Below are positions 50,389-62,474 of a stretch of DNA of 64,000 nucleotides, in pieces. Under the pieces are notes generated by a model. That model ran no database searches. It was not told where the DNA came from and worked only from the letters and a program-made list of their open reading frames with translations. The stretch lies in contig CM024181.1 in the NCBI GenBank assembly GCA_013433145.1, positions 7,936,001 to 8,000,000 on the forward strand, in the 5' to 3' direction. The first letter of the stretch is position 1. Each line of letters opens with the position of its first letter. A program made the translations under genes and the position numbers. This stretch comes from Ascaris suum (Eukaryota > Nematoda > Chromadorea > Rhabditida > Ascarididae).

Positions 50389-53300
50389 CTGAAAATCTTT
50401 TTTTTTTCTCCCTTACTTATTATCAATAGCAAATATTTGATTAATGGATCAACTTTGCAATTTTTTTTTCCTTATTTGATTTTTATTATATCATTTTTTT
50501 TTAATTGGTTTATTTTACTGTAATATATTTATCATATTTTAAGCGTATTTTAATCTTATTTAATTTTATTAGCTTATAAGTTTATTTTCATCATTAAGGG
50601 CTAATGATTTTATGCATTATTAGCATTAAAACATTGAATGAAATCCTCTTGAAAGTGATGATTTGCACGATTTTTTTTTCTTTTAAATTGAAATTGTATG
50701 TGGAAATTTTCAAAAAAAGAAAAAAAAACTTTCATGAAATGATAAAATGATATATGGAAATATATCATAGGTCGACTGTAATCTTTTCTTACTTTGATTG
50801 CGATATGAATAATTTTCGTAGATTACTAGAATATTTTCTGTTGGAATTCTTGAGAAGTTAACCAGAGTGAAATAATTAATTGCCCTCATATTTTATCGAA
50901 GATAAAAAGTTGTCAAGTATCTCATGATCTGTCCTTGTTCATCTCAAAATGAAGTTGTCAAGCATCTTACCGATTTTGCTAATAGCATTTTTAATGAGTT
51001 AAGGAAGAGATATAGATATAACGCTTTAAAAAAAAACTAGATGAAATAAGCTCTTTAAAGTTTATTTCATCAAGTTTCAAAAATATTTCCGCAAACGTTT
51101 ATTTATTTTAATGCGGTGGTTATTTTTAACTCAACTTAGTTTAAAAGGAATGTGAAATTTGATCAACAATATTGTTGATTAACAGTTCAGCAATGGTGAC
51201 AATTCAACAAAACTGAATCAACAATAATATTTATGATCACCAAGTCGGCTGAACGTTATTCTCTTTGCATTTTTTTTTTTTTTTTTTTTTTTTTGCTGAA
51301 CGTTACATGCCTGATTGAATGAATCTGCACGTGATTGGTTTTGGATTCACCTGTGATTGGCTATCTTTTGGTGTGATCGATAGGTCCAGTTCGAAAATTT
51401 CTGAAATCGAAGTCATGAGCTTTTCTGGATGCGATATCATTTCGACAACTTCCATACTAGCATTCAAGTTGATTCTGAACTTTTGAAGGCTTTTAGCATT
51501 TTGTTAGAGTTTGCAACTAACTGCTTTGCACTTCATAATTCGCTCATTTGCAAGAAACTTTTTCATTATAGTCTTTGAAAATGATGAAAAAGAGCGCAAA
51601 AGCGTGCGTTGTGTGAGTGAATTCTTAAGGAATTTCAACTTATTACGTTTAATTTTTCCATAAATAAACCTTATATAAACTTCAAAAGTTCATATTGCAC
51701 GCCAAAGTTTACGTAAATATCATAATACTAAGAGGTTAAGATTGACCTTTCAGTTTAAAGAATTTTACCTGTGAATTACCTGCGGTCTCACCTGCAATCG
51801 CTTATTTGCCATCTATTTGCTTTCTAAACTTACAATCCTCCAAACAAGTTGAGAAACGTTTGTAAATGGTCATAACCTACCGTCTTCAAAGTGGAAAAGG
51901 CTTCTGTCTCCAAAAAAATGTCCAATTCATTTTGGCTATTGTCAATTCGATTAAATTATCATTGTTCGTTTCGTAGGTTGATAGCTGTTATAAATATGAA
52001 ATTAGTGAATCAGCATTCCGCTGTCATTAGCCAATAACTAACTTGTTTAAGAGTGGGAGGTTAGCAGCATCAATCGACTGAGGTCGGATAGACTTCGAGG
52101 TACGAGGAAATTGTTGATTCATTTCACTGAGACTCGGTTGCCGTTTTTATACAACTCGTTTTATAAGAATCAGATCGTGGAAGAATTCTGGTCGATTTAG
52201 TATCTTGTAGGGCGTTTTTAGTGCGAAAGAAATGCGCTAAAAATATGTTACCCTCTCGAGAGCACATCTCTGATTACAAGAGAAAAAGGAGAAGAGAATT
52301 GAGGAGGAGTCCTCTAGTAATTGCAACATCATTAATCATTTGTCCAATTTCTTGGGCAATTTCATGGGAAGTACAAAAAATAGGTACGTCTTAGACTGAT
52401 TAAGGTGTTTGATATGAAATATTGTATTGTGAATGAACTCATCGCAGATAAATGCGATTTTTATATGATGATTACTTATCAAAGTTTATTCTTGAAGATA
52501 AGCTGACAATTGTTAGGTTGATTTTGATCTCAGAATCGTTATGATGTTCAATATTTCGAAATTGTTCTATAGTTAAGTTTTTATGAATTTTTTTTAGCAA
52601 TATTTGAATAATTATTCTATCCGTTACTAGAAAAGAAAACTGCAGTAATAGTAAAAAACATAGGCTCGTTTAATTCGAATTTTTAATGAACGAATATGCC
52701 TATTTGTTATGACAATAAAATTTATTACAAGTAGTACTTTATTTTCAAGTCGAATCCATATTCTTAGAGAAAATGCTGTAATTGAAGTGGATTATTGCTT
52801 AGCTTTGATAGGAATGTATACTTAGCTTTTTTTTTATTGGAATATATATTTATGATATATTTATTATTAGAACTTATAAAAGCTTAACTGTTTGGAATAT
52901 CTTCCTATTTTATGATAGAGTTTTATTGAAATTTTGTTTTTTTTAAAGAAAATTTCATATACAATTAATAAGAGGAATTCAATTCCACTTAATTACATAC
53001 GAATTGTTAAATGAATGACGTCTCACTGTTTGATTGTTTGACACTTAGACAATATCTCAAAAGAAAGCATAACATATCGTTGTGTTGGCGATGAGACGGA
53101 TTAGTAAAGACTTAATAAATGTTTTCGTTTCAGTGTTGCTTTTCCGTAGACAAAGGCGCTCGTTTGCCGGATGAAAGAGGAATAAATTTGGTCAATGCCA
53201 ACTGCTATCGTTTCTTCGAATGATGAAGTAAACTAGGAGTTCCGGGAGAGATTAAAACCAACCAACGAGTCGTACAATTGTTGTGTGCGTTCAATTTGCA

Positions 53301-53777
53301 TCAAATAACGCCAATTCAGTGACACTCAAAACTCGTCGATTGCATTTGCAAAAAAAAATTCAACTTCTTATCTATTTTAAAAATATATTGCATATATTGC
53401 ATGTTGCATATTGCATTTGTAAAGGATTTAACAGTTGATTTATTTGACGATTTATTACAATTATTCAATCAGCTCGAAAAAAACGCCAACAAAAGATAAT
53501 TAAAGCAATAATAGCATTTTTGCTATTAAATGCAATAAGATTAGCGTTACAATTGGCCAACAACATCCTTAAAGAAGGCACTTCAGCAGCAAATAAAATA
53601 ATAGCTCTTCACCCTCTCATCCGATCATCATCGCTTTCCCCCTTCCCTCTCGTCAAATCTATTCAACGAAAACCCATTCGAAGGAAGTCATATTTGCGCA
53701 TCAAGACCATCTATATGTTGTTCGAGCCAAGTTAGCAAGTAGTGGAAATTGTTGGCAAGTACCTCGTCGATTCATTT
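50389..53777. other. AT-rich stretch upstream of gene A
   Basis: About 3.4 kb without a supported gene. It includes the poly(T) insertion-like structure at 51.25 kb and the region just before the gene A start. The frame at 53520-53735 has little coding bias. Confidence 0.45.
51248..51305. repeat. Poly(T) run bracketed by an 11-bp direct repeat
   Basis: GCTGAACGTTA occurs at 51248-51258 and again at 51295-51305. Between them are about a dozen unique bases and 25 consecutive T residues (51270-51294). This looks like an inserted homopolymer tract with a target-site duplication. Confidence 0.8.
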
Positions 53778-53913
53778 ATGCAAACTTGTACTTGGCTATT
53801 CCTGGTAATGACAATAAACGTTATCGTGCACGGTGAAGCTCAAGGAGCACAGATGATAGCAGATGATGAGCAAAGCGCGGGCACGTCCTACTCGCAACAT
53901 CACGTTAACGCAG
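53778..53913 (+). CDS. Gene A exon 1: signal peptide
   Basis: The ATG at 53778 opens a typical secretory signal: MQTCTW, then a hydrophobic core LFLVMTINVIV, then HGEAQ, with likely cleavage after HG. About 25 polar residues follow (DDEQSAGTSYSQHH) to a GCAG/GTATAA donor, phase 1. The frame is open 12 codons upstream to a TTAG that could be a splice acceptor. The ATG was chosen because the signal peptide starts there. The neighbours are AT-rich introns. The exon predicts a secreted protein. Confidence 0.55.
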
Positions 53914-54119
53914 GTATAAATATTTTTTTCATTTAGGTTTTTACCTTTTCTAACTAATTAACACTTCCTTTATAGTAAAATGAAGAGAAAATTGATTAGT
54001 TTTTATTAAACTGATCTGGCTTATATAGTTATACTTAGCACAACAGCTGGGAAATTCCATGAAAAAGGAGACAAGATAAGCATTGGGTTAGATGAAAGGC
54101 TGTGAGGCCCGCTTCGCCA

Positions 54120-54420
54120 TTACGTGTGCAAATTGGCCCCTAGGCAATTGTGCAGTATAATGCAATCTAGGGTAGTACTTCTGTTGCATAGCCTGCATTT
54201 ATTCGCTGCATTGCAAGATACGCTTTCACAAACCTTGTACCGTCTTCTACATGTCGGGCATATGGCATTACTCCTTAGGGTTGTGCGGCTACCTCGTGGG
54301 CAACTGCCAAGTAATCGGGCAAAAATGCAGTGCGACCGTAACGCCATAAGTGACGAATGACATGCCCTAAGGCAATGGGCTGCCGCATAGCGAGAACGCT
54401 ACCGCACGTTCTGGAACTGT
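54120..54420 (-). other. Cys-rich minus frame in gene A intron 1
   Basis: In this GC-richer patch a minus frame of roughly 90 codons contains about a dozen cysteines, including CPTCRRRYKVCESVSC and NKCRLCNRSTTLDC, and ends with a TAA at 54120-54122. The ATG at 54345-54347 is internal to it. An AAG/GTTTGT donor lies inside. The patch is rich in GCA/TGC words on both strands, which alone yields many Cys codons, so a decayed repeat is as likely as a Cys-rich protein. Confidence 0.25.
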
Positions 54421-54546
54421 GTCGCATCCATGCGGACCTTCGCGCTATCTAGAGGAAAACACTTTCTTGGACGGCATGGCAGCTGACTGGCGTCGTTCTG
54501 TCAGCACTTTCGCTAGAGCAGTGTAATCAATTCGCAGCTCTCTTAG

Positions 54547-54762
54547 TTGTTCGACAAAGGAAACACACTTCAAGAAACTGTACTAAGTGTATTCGGATCA
54601 TTGCAAAAAACACTAATAAGAACGACAAAAATCATTCCGAGCAGTAACGAAAAGGAGGATGCAAATATCATTTCTCTTGTTTACCTCACCTTAGGAAACC
54701 AAACACGAAAATTATTAATCTATAGAAAAGACGAGGCGGCTTGTCCTCTAAACCTCATATAA
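54547..54762 (+). CDS. Possible alternative exon in gene A intron 1
   Basis: A GCTCTCTTAG acceptor ends at 54546. In phase 0 the frame LFDKGNTLQETVLSVFG runs 71 codons to a TAA with about two thirds purine-first codons. If joined to exon 1 (phase 1), a different frame is read, giving VRQRKHTSRNCTKCIRI and a stop after about 37 residues, which would make a short secreted peptide. The first frame has the better bias but the wrong phase for exon 1. It may be part of another gene or a decayed sequence. Confidence 0.33.
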   Translation: MFDKGNTLQETVLSVFGSLQKTLIRTTKIIPSSNEKEDANIISLVYLTLGNQTRKLLIYRKDEAACPLNLI

Positions 54763-55892
54763 TAGAAATTGTGATTTTTTTTTTTTTTTTGTTACAACGA
54801 TTCATTTATTCCGATCTGTCCAATTTATTTTTCCCAGCAGCAAATAGGTGATGCCATAGAAATATACTTTAAGAATTGATTTTCCATTGATTGGACGATT
54901 AATTTGTTGTAAATCAAGCTTGATAATATTGCTGTCAATAATATGTGATGGGCAAGGTGGATTTTATATGGAATCGCTTGCATAAACATTTATATATTTA
55001 TGCCTATCATAAGGCGCACTGCAGTTTTTCATACTTGCAGTAAAATCCTTTTCAAGCATTTTGCAGAAGTTTTTTTAAAGCCCGTCATGGTAATTTTATA
55101 TCCATGCCTGGTAATTTAACTGTCCTATGCTTTTAACTGCACACTAAAAAAGTTCTGATTGGGAAGTTTGTTTAGTGAGCCTACGATAGTATGTGATCAG
55201 TTGTGTGGGACTTTTGCTCAGTTCATCATATCCTCTAATGGGAATTTATAATTGAAAGCACTATAAAACTTACAAGCGTATTTTACCTAGCCATAGAGCG
55301 GATCTAGCGGAAGGCGAATTCTTCTGCTTGCGCTACCAATTGATCCAATTCGGTAGCGGATTCCTAGACCGTTTTGAGTATATGCCAGGCCATTAGCCTG
55401 AAATATAGACACTCATATAACGCGAAGCTTCCTCATCAATCTTTATAAACATTATATGCAAATTTTTCATTCGGGCGCTCGGTTGGCCTAGTCTGTCGAA
55501 ATGCAAAAACGAATCACGTCTCTCTTACGTGCTTTTACACTTAATTATATAATTATACCTTTATACCTCTATGAAGGATTTGTAATACCTTTAATTTCGT
55601 TCTATATAGAGAAGACATTTTATAGCTTTTAGCCAGATCTATGTTCAGAATAGCTCTTTTTACCAATTGACCATAAAGTTTATTCCTGTCTATAATTTGT
55701 GCTTTAGAGCAAAATCAGTATGCGACGAAAATCTTCCTACTAGGAATGAAACAATAAATCCTCATATTAAAGTTATTCAACGATTTAATTTCATCATTTT
55801 CAATATTATTTAATTTATTTATTCGAATTTTTGCATAATTTTCTCAATGATTTTGTGTTTTCAAAACTAATAAATGAAATATTTCTTTGAAG

Positions 55893-56074
55893 AACTATCT
55901 GCATATCATCGTCTACGGCATTCGGAACGCCAACGACGGCGACATAAACTACAAATGCATCGCACAGTAGCTGCTGAATTTGCACGAGCACAAACACAGG
56001 AAATCTTCGATAGTCTACGAAGACAGCTTCAAAGCGATGCACACAAAAATACTAAACGAACTCATCATACTAAA
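55893..56074 (+). CDS. Gene A exon 2: basic propeptide-like region
   Basis: A TTCTTTGAAG acceptor gives a two-base start that completes the split codon of exon 1 (phase 1). The exon encodes 60 residues, rich in Arg, His and Gln, including HSERQRRRHKLQMH and AQTQEIFDSLRRQLQSD, and ends at an AAA/GTTAGT donor in phase 0. RQRRR is a possible proprotein-cleavage site. In this genome an ATG also lies 19 bases upstream (55874) with a stop just before it. Two other frames are open, so the reading rests on phase agreement with both neighbours. Confidence 0.5.
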
Positions 56075-56502
56075 GTTAGTCGTTTTCATTACAATTGAAA
56101 TAGAAACATATGTTTTTATTTTTTTATTGTTTTTTTATTGTTTGTTGTTTTAAATGTTTTTTTTATTTATTGTTTTCTAAACAAAAAAATGTTATATTTG
56201 TTTAATTAATAGTTTACCTGGCACCTAAGATTTACCTGGTGATAATCAATAACCTTGAAAAAGATTTTTGTTACTTATCAGCGTTAACGAGTTAGGTTTG
56301 TTTCGAGTATATGTCTCGAGTATGCAAGGAAATAGATTAGGAAAAAATTATTTCATGTTATTTAGCTCGATGATTTTTTTTACTTACCTAACAATTGATG
56401 ATATACCGGAAATACCGAATATGGGTAAACATAATATCGGTAATTAATTAATCATAAGTAATTAAATAATAATCCTTCTTTAATGAAAAAATTAAATTTA
56501 AG

Positions 56503-56673
56503 GATCTCACAATAAAGCGGCAACGAAATGAAGCATTATGTGAAATTCGCCGCAATACTGTACATATGAATACACCAACAGAAGAGTATGACCCGCCGTT
56601 TATGGTTGAGGTTCGCTGCAAAAATGTGGCTGATTTTGAACGCTCTCACGGCAGTGCAGCATTGAGACCACAG
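56503..56673 (+). CDS. Gene A exon 3: possible cystine-knot or cytokine-like segment
   Basis: An AAATTTAAG acceptor and a CAG/GTTTAAG donor bound exactly 57 codons in phase 0, matching exon 2. The sequence has NEALCEIRRNTVHM, then EEYDPPFMVEVRCKN. The LC-x-x-R-R ... YDPP ... EV-R-C-K-N layout recalls the cysteine spacing of secreted cystine-knot cytokines (IL-17, neurotrophin or Spaetzle type), but I cannot place it in any one family. Codon bias is clear (about 60% purine-first). With exon 1 it predicts a small secreted signalling or matrix protein. Confidence 0.6.
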
Positions 56674-57493
56674 GTTTAAGTCTTTTTTTGATACTATGAA
56701 TGTATGCTTCTCACACAAATTTTGCTCGGGCTCACTCCTATCTATATTATTAAACGCTAGCCAACAATCTTATTGCCAGCTATCTATATTATCAAACGCT
56801 AGTTGATAATCCGTCTTATTGCCAGCTTGCATAAAAATTCGATCGATAGAGCTACTTTTAGCGGTTGTAATTGAAAAAGATTCAACAAACCAACTTGAGC
56901 TGGTTCAGATTGTTCGCTTTTGGTATGTCTAATAATTTGATTTGATTGCTTCATAATGAATCTTCAAAAATCAAAAATTACATCCGCCGATTATTTAATC
57001 ATTAATCAATCGATAGTAAAGGATCGATAATCGGAATTGATTTGACAGGAGTTTTTTAGGCTGGAACAGGTAGAACAGGTAATTTGATTAGATTTAGATT
57101 AGAATAGATTTTCACGTCAAATAAAATATTTTTTCTCTTGCATAAATTATCAAAAAGCATCATTGAACGCATATAATTATTCGTATTGAGAATTTATTAT
57201 CTTCATTAAAAAACATTGAATCGCTATAATTAAATCCGATGCTATTTAATTGCTTATAGCTTCTGCAAACTTATGAAGCTTTTTTATTTAGAATTTATCA
57301 ATGGTGTTTTTCTTTATTAACTGAATATTACTAAATATTGATTGTATTCGTCAAATTTTTTTGAATCTCGATTTCTATAACTTAGGGATAGTAAACGCTT
57401 AGGAAATAGAAGTTTTTTTGAAGTCACCTTAGCTTACCTGATTGCTGCCATGTCTCGTTGTTTATTGTGCAATAACCTTTTTTTTGAATGGAG

Positions 57494-57589
57494 AATTCAA
57501 ATACGGCTAGAAGCGCGGAAGAGGGGATGGGGGTCTCTCCCCATGATGGAGTCAATTTGGACTATTATCGTTGTTGCTCCGAAAAATAG
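57494..57589 (+). CDS. Gene A exon 4 (tentative terminal exon)
   Basis: After eight T residues an AATGGAG acceptor gives phase 0, matching exon 3. The frame NSNTARSAEEGMGVSPHD continues with GVNLDYYRCCSEK to a TAG, 31 residues, about two thirds purine-first. The CC pair would give gene A four mature cysteines in a C...C...CC order. Alternatives in the same phase are an exon from 57924 (VNKCCLTIIT, stop) and one from 57978 (ending NGCGEFCP, stop); both also add two cysteines. Confidence 0.35.
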   Translation, partial: NSNTARSAEEGMGVSPHDGVNLDYYRCCSEK

Positions 57590-58595
57590 GTGCACAGAGG
57601 CAATGGGGGCAGCGTAACAACCTCATCTATTCTTACAAGAAATTTTTTACCCTATAGGCATAGTAATTATGCATATGCATGCATCACGGTTTTAATTAAT
57701 GCCAAAAGAAATTACATACTATAAGCTCCACTTTTTTCTCGCACTTATCATCACAGTGCGCGCTTATATTCAGTAAGTTAAACTCTTGAAACGCTTCACT
57801 CCTTGTATCAGTAGAACGATTTCGGATTCATTGATGAGGTTGCTTGAAAAGGAAAGCAAGCAACATATACCACAAATTAATTATGTTATTTATGTTAGTG
57901 CTTATGCCGACATTTTCGTTCAGGTAAATAAATGCTGTCTAACAATCATTACCTGAAGTGCAATTCGAATTTATTAGATCTTTTCAAACACCCGTATGCG
58001 TAATGGCTGTGGCGAATTTTGCCCATAAAATGAGTTCACGTACGAAGGGAATTTCTCATGTGAGATGCAAAATCGCACTTGAGAAGCCACTAATTTTCCC
58101 ATCTGCTATACTCTGCATTCAACTCGTCGCTTCCGAACATTGTGATGCTAGTATGCCATTGTTGATTTCGTATCCTTCGGCCGTTTTTGTTGTCCTATTG
58201 TGTTTATCGTGGCGCATATGAGATAGCATTTGTTTATTGAATAGGCAACGCTAGAGTTTTTCTAGGTATTCGAATCATCAGAAAGCTTTACAAATGGGGG
58301 TGGATTGTCGATCGTTTGATATCGAACATGATACTGTGATAATCCTTAGAGAATTTGATCAAGAACTTCGCTTTTACATTACAATGCTCTCATTAATTGT
58401 CTGGGTAAATTTTTTTCATTTTAGGCAAATAGGAAATTAAATATAAGGAAGATTGTTAGACTTATACGGCAAAATGTGCAGTGATGCTGTATTCTATGCT
58501 TTAATGATGCACTTAATACGGATTCTTTTTGCTTTTTTTTTTGTTGGTATTGAGACGAATGAAAGTAATGCTTGAAGATTCCTATTTGATTGCAG
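57590..58595. other. Intergenic or intronic stretch with unsettled frames
   Basis: A less AT-rich patch at 57958-58221 is open in one plus frame (87 codons) and in two minus frames with better codon bias, none with a clear splice pair. AATAAA occurs near 57925. No gene is called. Confidence 0.35.
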
Positions 58596-59032
58596 TTCGA
58601 GCATTGCATGCTTGATATCATTACAAATTTTCACAACTGTCTTCTTATGACTTTTTCCAACGAAAGCGATGTCCTTCGCAATCGCATATTCTTCGCAGTC
58701 GCATATTCTTATATCTTAAATGATGAAACCTGTCGAATATATAAATTCAGCACTTCTAAGATTGAATCAGCAATACGATCAATGGTTCTTTATGCTATAA
58801 TCGGCTTCAAAAAGACATCGCATTCAGTATTCCATCCACATTTATGAAGCTTGATGACGATCTGGAGAATTTTGAATCAGGCCTCACAGATCTCTATGAT
58901 TGTTTCAAATGAAGAGCCGCAAAAATTGTAGAGGGCTATTGCACATCAGAATGTGGAGAATTTGAATTTTTCAAAAAGGACAGTACCGTGCTGTACGAGA
59001 TAGCGTGTTTATCATATGCCTGCCATAGATGA
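58596..59032 (+). pseudogene. Cys-containing gene fragment with frameshift and in-frame TGA
   Basis: A TTTGATTGCAG acceptor is followed by FEHCMLDIITNFHNCLL and later DETCRIYKFSTSKIESAI. Around 58765-58785 coding signal shifts by one base to a frame reading LCYNRLQKDIAFSIPS, MKLDDDLENFESGLTDLYD and CFK, then a TGA (58910-58912), then RAAKIVEGYCTSECGEF and YEIACLSYACHR to a TGA at 59030. The Cys spacing recalls nematode secreted Cys-rich domains (CPG4/DUF19-like), a weak analogy. One indel and one nonsense change would explain it; assembly error is possible. Confidence 0.5.
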
Positions 59033-62000
59033 ACTTATAACCGGTTTTGTAGATTCACTTCCTAGAACTGACTTCCTTGTCGCTCTTAATTTGGTTTCCT
59101 TTGCGTATTCCCACATTTTCCCTCTTTGCGAGGAGGAAATTGAGAGCCAAATAAATCTGACATAATGCGACACCCACACACGATTTCTCATACCTCTCGA
59201 ATTTTTTAATTTTTTTTTTCGTATACCTATAATATTTTTGTCGTATAGCGCTTAGTTTGCACTGAGCCTAATTTATGACTTTTTGAAATGAATAAGGAAG
59301 AAATCAGGTTATAATTTTTACATTTTAGAGCATTCTTTCATTGTTGTACGATTGTGGTGATTTAGGTGGTCGCAATAAAATTGCAGCTTGTTATGTAAGG
59401 AAATATCATACAAATAGTTGCTGATATAACGCTTAGTTGAAGAGAAATATGCGATCAGAAAATTCGAAATTACAATTACAAAATATCACTATTCCTGCGG
59501 TCGAATTACCCAAGAAATTGGACAAGCATAGAATGGAAAAATATGAAATCACTTATTTTCGTTGCTTTTTTTTAAATGAACTAATTCATTTCATTATATC
59601 TATTACAATGATCATGGATTAAATCATACCGGAATAGGTAGATTCTAGCCGACTAACGAAAATTACTACCAGCTAATATTTATTGAATATGGCCTTTAAA
59701 ATTTGCATATTTATGTGTGCGGATGTTTCATTAGGATTGCTGTGTGGAAATATCTAAGGATTATGTGGAACAGATGATCAAGTTGATGAACTTGATCATG
59801 TTGAATTTTTTCAGATCCATCATCTTTAGAATGATCTCTAAAAAGTGGGGGGTTTTTTTCTCGTAGATTTCTTAATTTTAAACGAAACGCGATAGATAGA
59901 ATGCTTCTAGACGACTTTTGATCGTTTATTTAGTTGTTTCGTTTATATATGCTCAATTTGAGAAGAATGGAGTCGAGTATTTATTTCGTGATGTTTTTTT
60001 TATGCATTATAAAAACTTTTTGCTTCAAGATTTATGCAAATGATTGAATATTTGACGCAATGGTGATTTAGTGCTGGATTGATTTCACTCTATAGATGGC
60101 TGAGAGCTGATCGATAATCAGCATAATGTCATTTTCCTATCAAACACTTCCTCATTTGTTGCCTTTAATTAAGTTTCATTTAAACTTTAGTCTAAATGGG
60201 GCTGTTTTTGAAGTTATTACAAACGTAAATTAAATTCTTCTTTCATCAAACAACATATGTTTTTATTAGCTTTGAAAATGCAACAAGGTGCTGACTATGC
60301 GATTATCACTATTCAAGTAGAGTTAGTCATGATATCACGCACTCCCGATGAACTTTGTCCTAGCTATTCTCATCGTAATTGAATAAACTTCTCTATGTTA
60401 TTATGCACAGTGAAAGGAAGAAATCAAAATTCACTTGTTTCATAGACGTGAGCAATTGTATGAGGATGTATTGTTAAGTCGATTCTTCAATGTGGTTATC
60501 GCATCGTTGAGTATGGCATATTCTATACTTGTAAGTTTACAGCAAAGTATTAGATAAGCTGATACAATACTGTTAATGGATCTGATATTGTTTACTATGC
60601 TGCAATTTCTGGTGGTTACAGTGATAGAATACGATCAAATTCTTGCTGCAGGTGACCTCTCTATAGATGCTAGACAACTCATGCTATCATGGATTGAGTT
60701 TATAAATGCTAACTCTATAGCAACGATATTTTTGAAGAGGAAGCAAATTTTAAGCATTAAATATACAAAAAAGAGCGTTTTTGCATATGTTGCATGCAAT
60801 ATAAAAATCAACAATATATGACAGCATCAAATATTTCTTAAGCAAGTGGCTGAATATATCAAATGCAAATAATTTAATTATTTTTAATGCTCTTTTGCAA
60901 GTTTTGCAATTGCAAAACGTCTTATGATGATTTGCATTAATTTGCATAATTATGTTAACTCGAAAATTAATTTGATAGTGGAATGCTTATTGCAGTATAA
61001 ATCGTCTTTTAATGAACAATTGAGTTCGAACGAGGTTATATTTATGTAAATGCACCAAAAATTTGTTTATTCTTTTTTGTAACTGCACAAATTTTCATTT
61101 CACATCTATTTATTAGCGAAATGCGAACCTATCCTAGAAGATTTATAAAATTAGACAAATCAATGAAAAATTCGATTAATTTGTTAATCTATCATTATTA
61201 CTTGCAATTTATGTAACCGGTCGGTTTGGTTAGCAGAGCTATAAAAGGTATTTTTTTGTTAGATCCACTAGCAAGTTTCTTCCTCTACGTTAATAAATGA
61301 ACATCTAATATCAACATTTTTCTACAACGTCCTCTCATGTGAGTACCATGAAGCCCATATTTCTACCATAAATCTCTGCTACGAATATATTCAAAACATA
61401 ATTGTGCTGATTTCTTCATGAAATCCTTTTGAATGAGCTCCTGGAAAGAACCGCTCATCGGCTGTCACGTGGTTTGTTAGCACTGTTCCTCGTATGCGTC
61501 CTGAAATAAGATCATAACATTGCCTCTAAAAGCGCAATTTCTTGATTTATTTTTGTTTATTTATTATTTATTTATTTCTATTTCAAAGTCCCAAATTGGG
61601 AAAACATATAAAAGGGATATGGACTCTTGTTGTGTTGTAAGATTTGGAAGGAAAAATTTACAGATATTTATATAGCTGCTTGATAATTGAAGTTTCTTCT
61701 ATAGGAAATTTAACTCAAAATAAGCCTTTTTTGCAAACATCACAACGATATCAATATTTAGAAAATGGAAAATCAAATGGTCATATCAAAAGAAAAAATT
61801 TTTTTTTCTTGCCAATAATATATATCTAGCAGTGCAAGTCTTCACATCAAGTGACATCTTCAAGTGATCTTAAATCTGTGGTTATAATAAAATAAAATCG
61901 CGATTATTTCCTCATTATTCATTTATTCATCTATCAGTTTACCAAAATTCCCGTTCGTTTAGGAGTTGTGTTATATAAGAATATAAATGCAGAAAAATGA

Positions 62001-62474
62001 AATTCAATGTTCTTTATGTGCAAAGTGATTTTATCTTATCATAGAATCTGTTATCATATCATCATTTTCTTATAAAACTTCAGTTAATTATTTTATCTTA
62101 TCATAGATCCATATCGGAATTAATATTTATTATGTAGAAAATATTTTTATAAAATCTCAATATTTTTTACTGCGGAGATTTGAGTAGAATCAAGAAGGAT
62201 TCGCTGATTGTGTTAAGAATTTTCATGACGTCACTAAGTAAACAAATTAAAGATTCGAGTATTAAATGAAATTGAAAAATTTTATTGAAACGTATGTCTA
62301 TAAAAGAAATTCCACTTTGAGTATAAGCGACCAGATAGCGACCATTTAGGGCAATATATAGAGCACTGAGAATTTCAACTGTCTGTACGGATGGAGTATC
62401 CCTTTTTTGGCCTTCTATCCTTAATTTGTCCCTGAAAGATTCGCAAATTACTGCTCTTTCGATGCTCGACCAGG
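59033..62474. other. AT-rich stretch without a supported gene
   Basis: About 3.4 kb. Plus frames at 59437-59622, 60576-60821 and 61644-61829 were inspected and have no good splice context. TGCAAA-type words recur at 60780-60960. A promoter-like module lies at 61.2 kb. Confidence 0.45.
61213..61334 (+). promoter_or_regulatory. ACCGGTCGGT motif with TATA box, copy 2
   Basis: ACCGGTCGGT at 61216-61225 is followed 14 bases later by TATAAAA (61240-61246). AATAAA follows about 45 bases later (61293-61298), and the segment can be framed as TGTAAC...CTACAAC. This could be a very short LTR or another element carrying its own promoter and poly(A) signal. Confidence 0.4.

Noticed and set aside
55815..56042. 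Antisense frame over gene A exon 2
   Set aside because: It looks purine-rich at codon position 1 only because the sense frame is rich in CAT, CGN and CAA codons. The sense exon agrees in phase with both neighbours.
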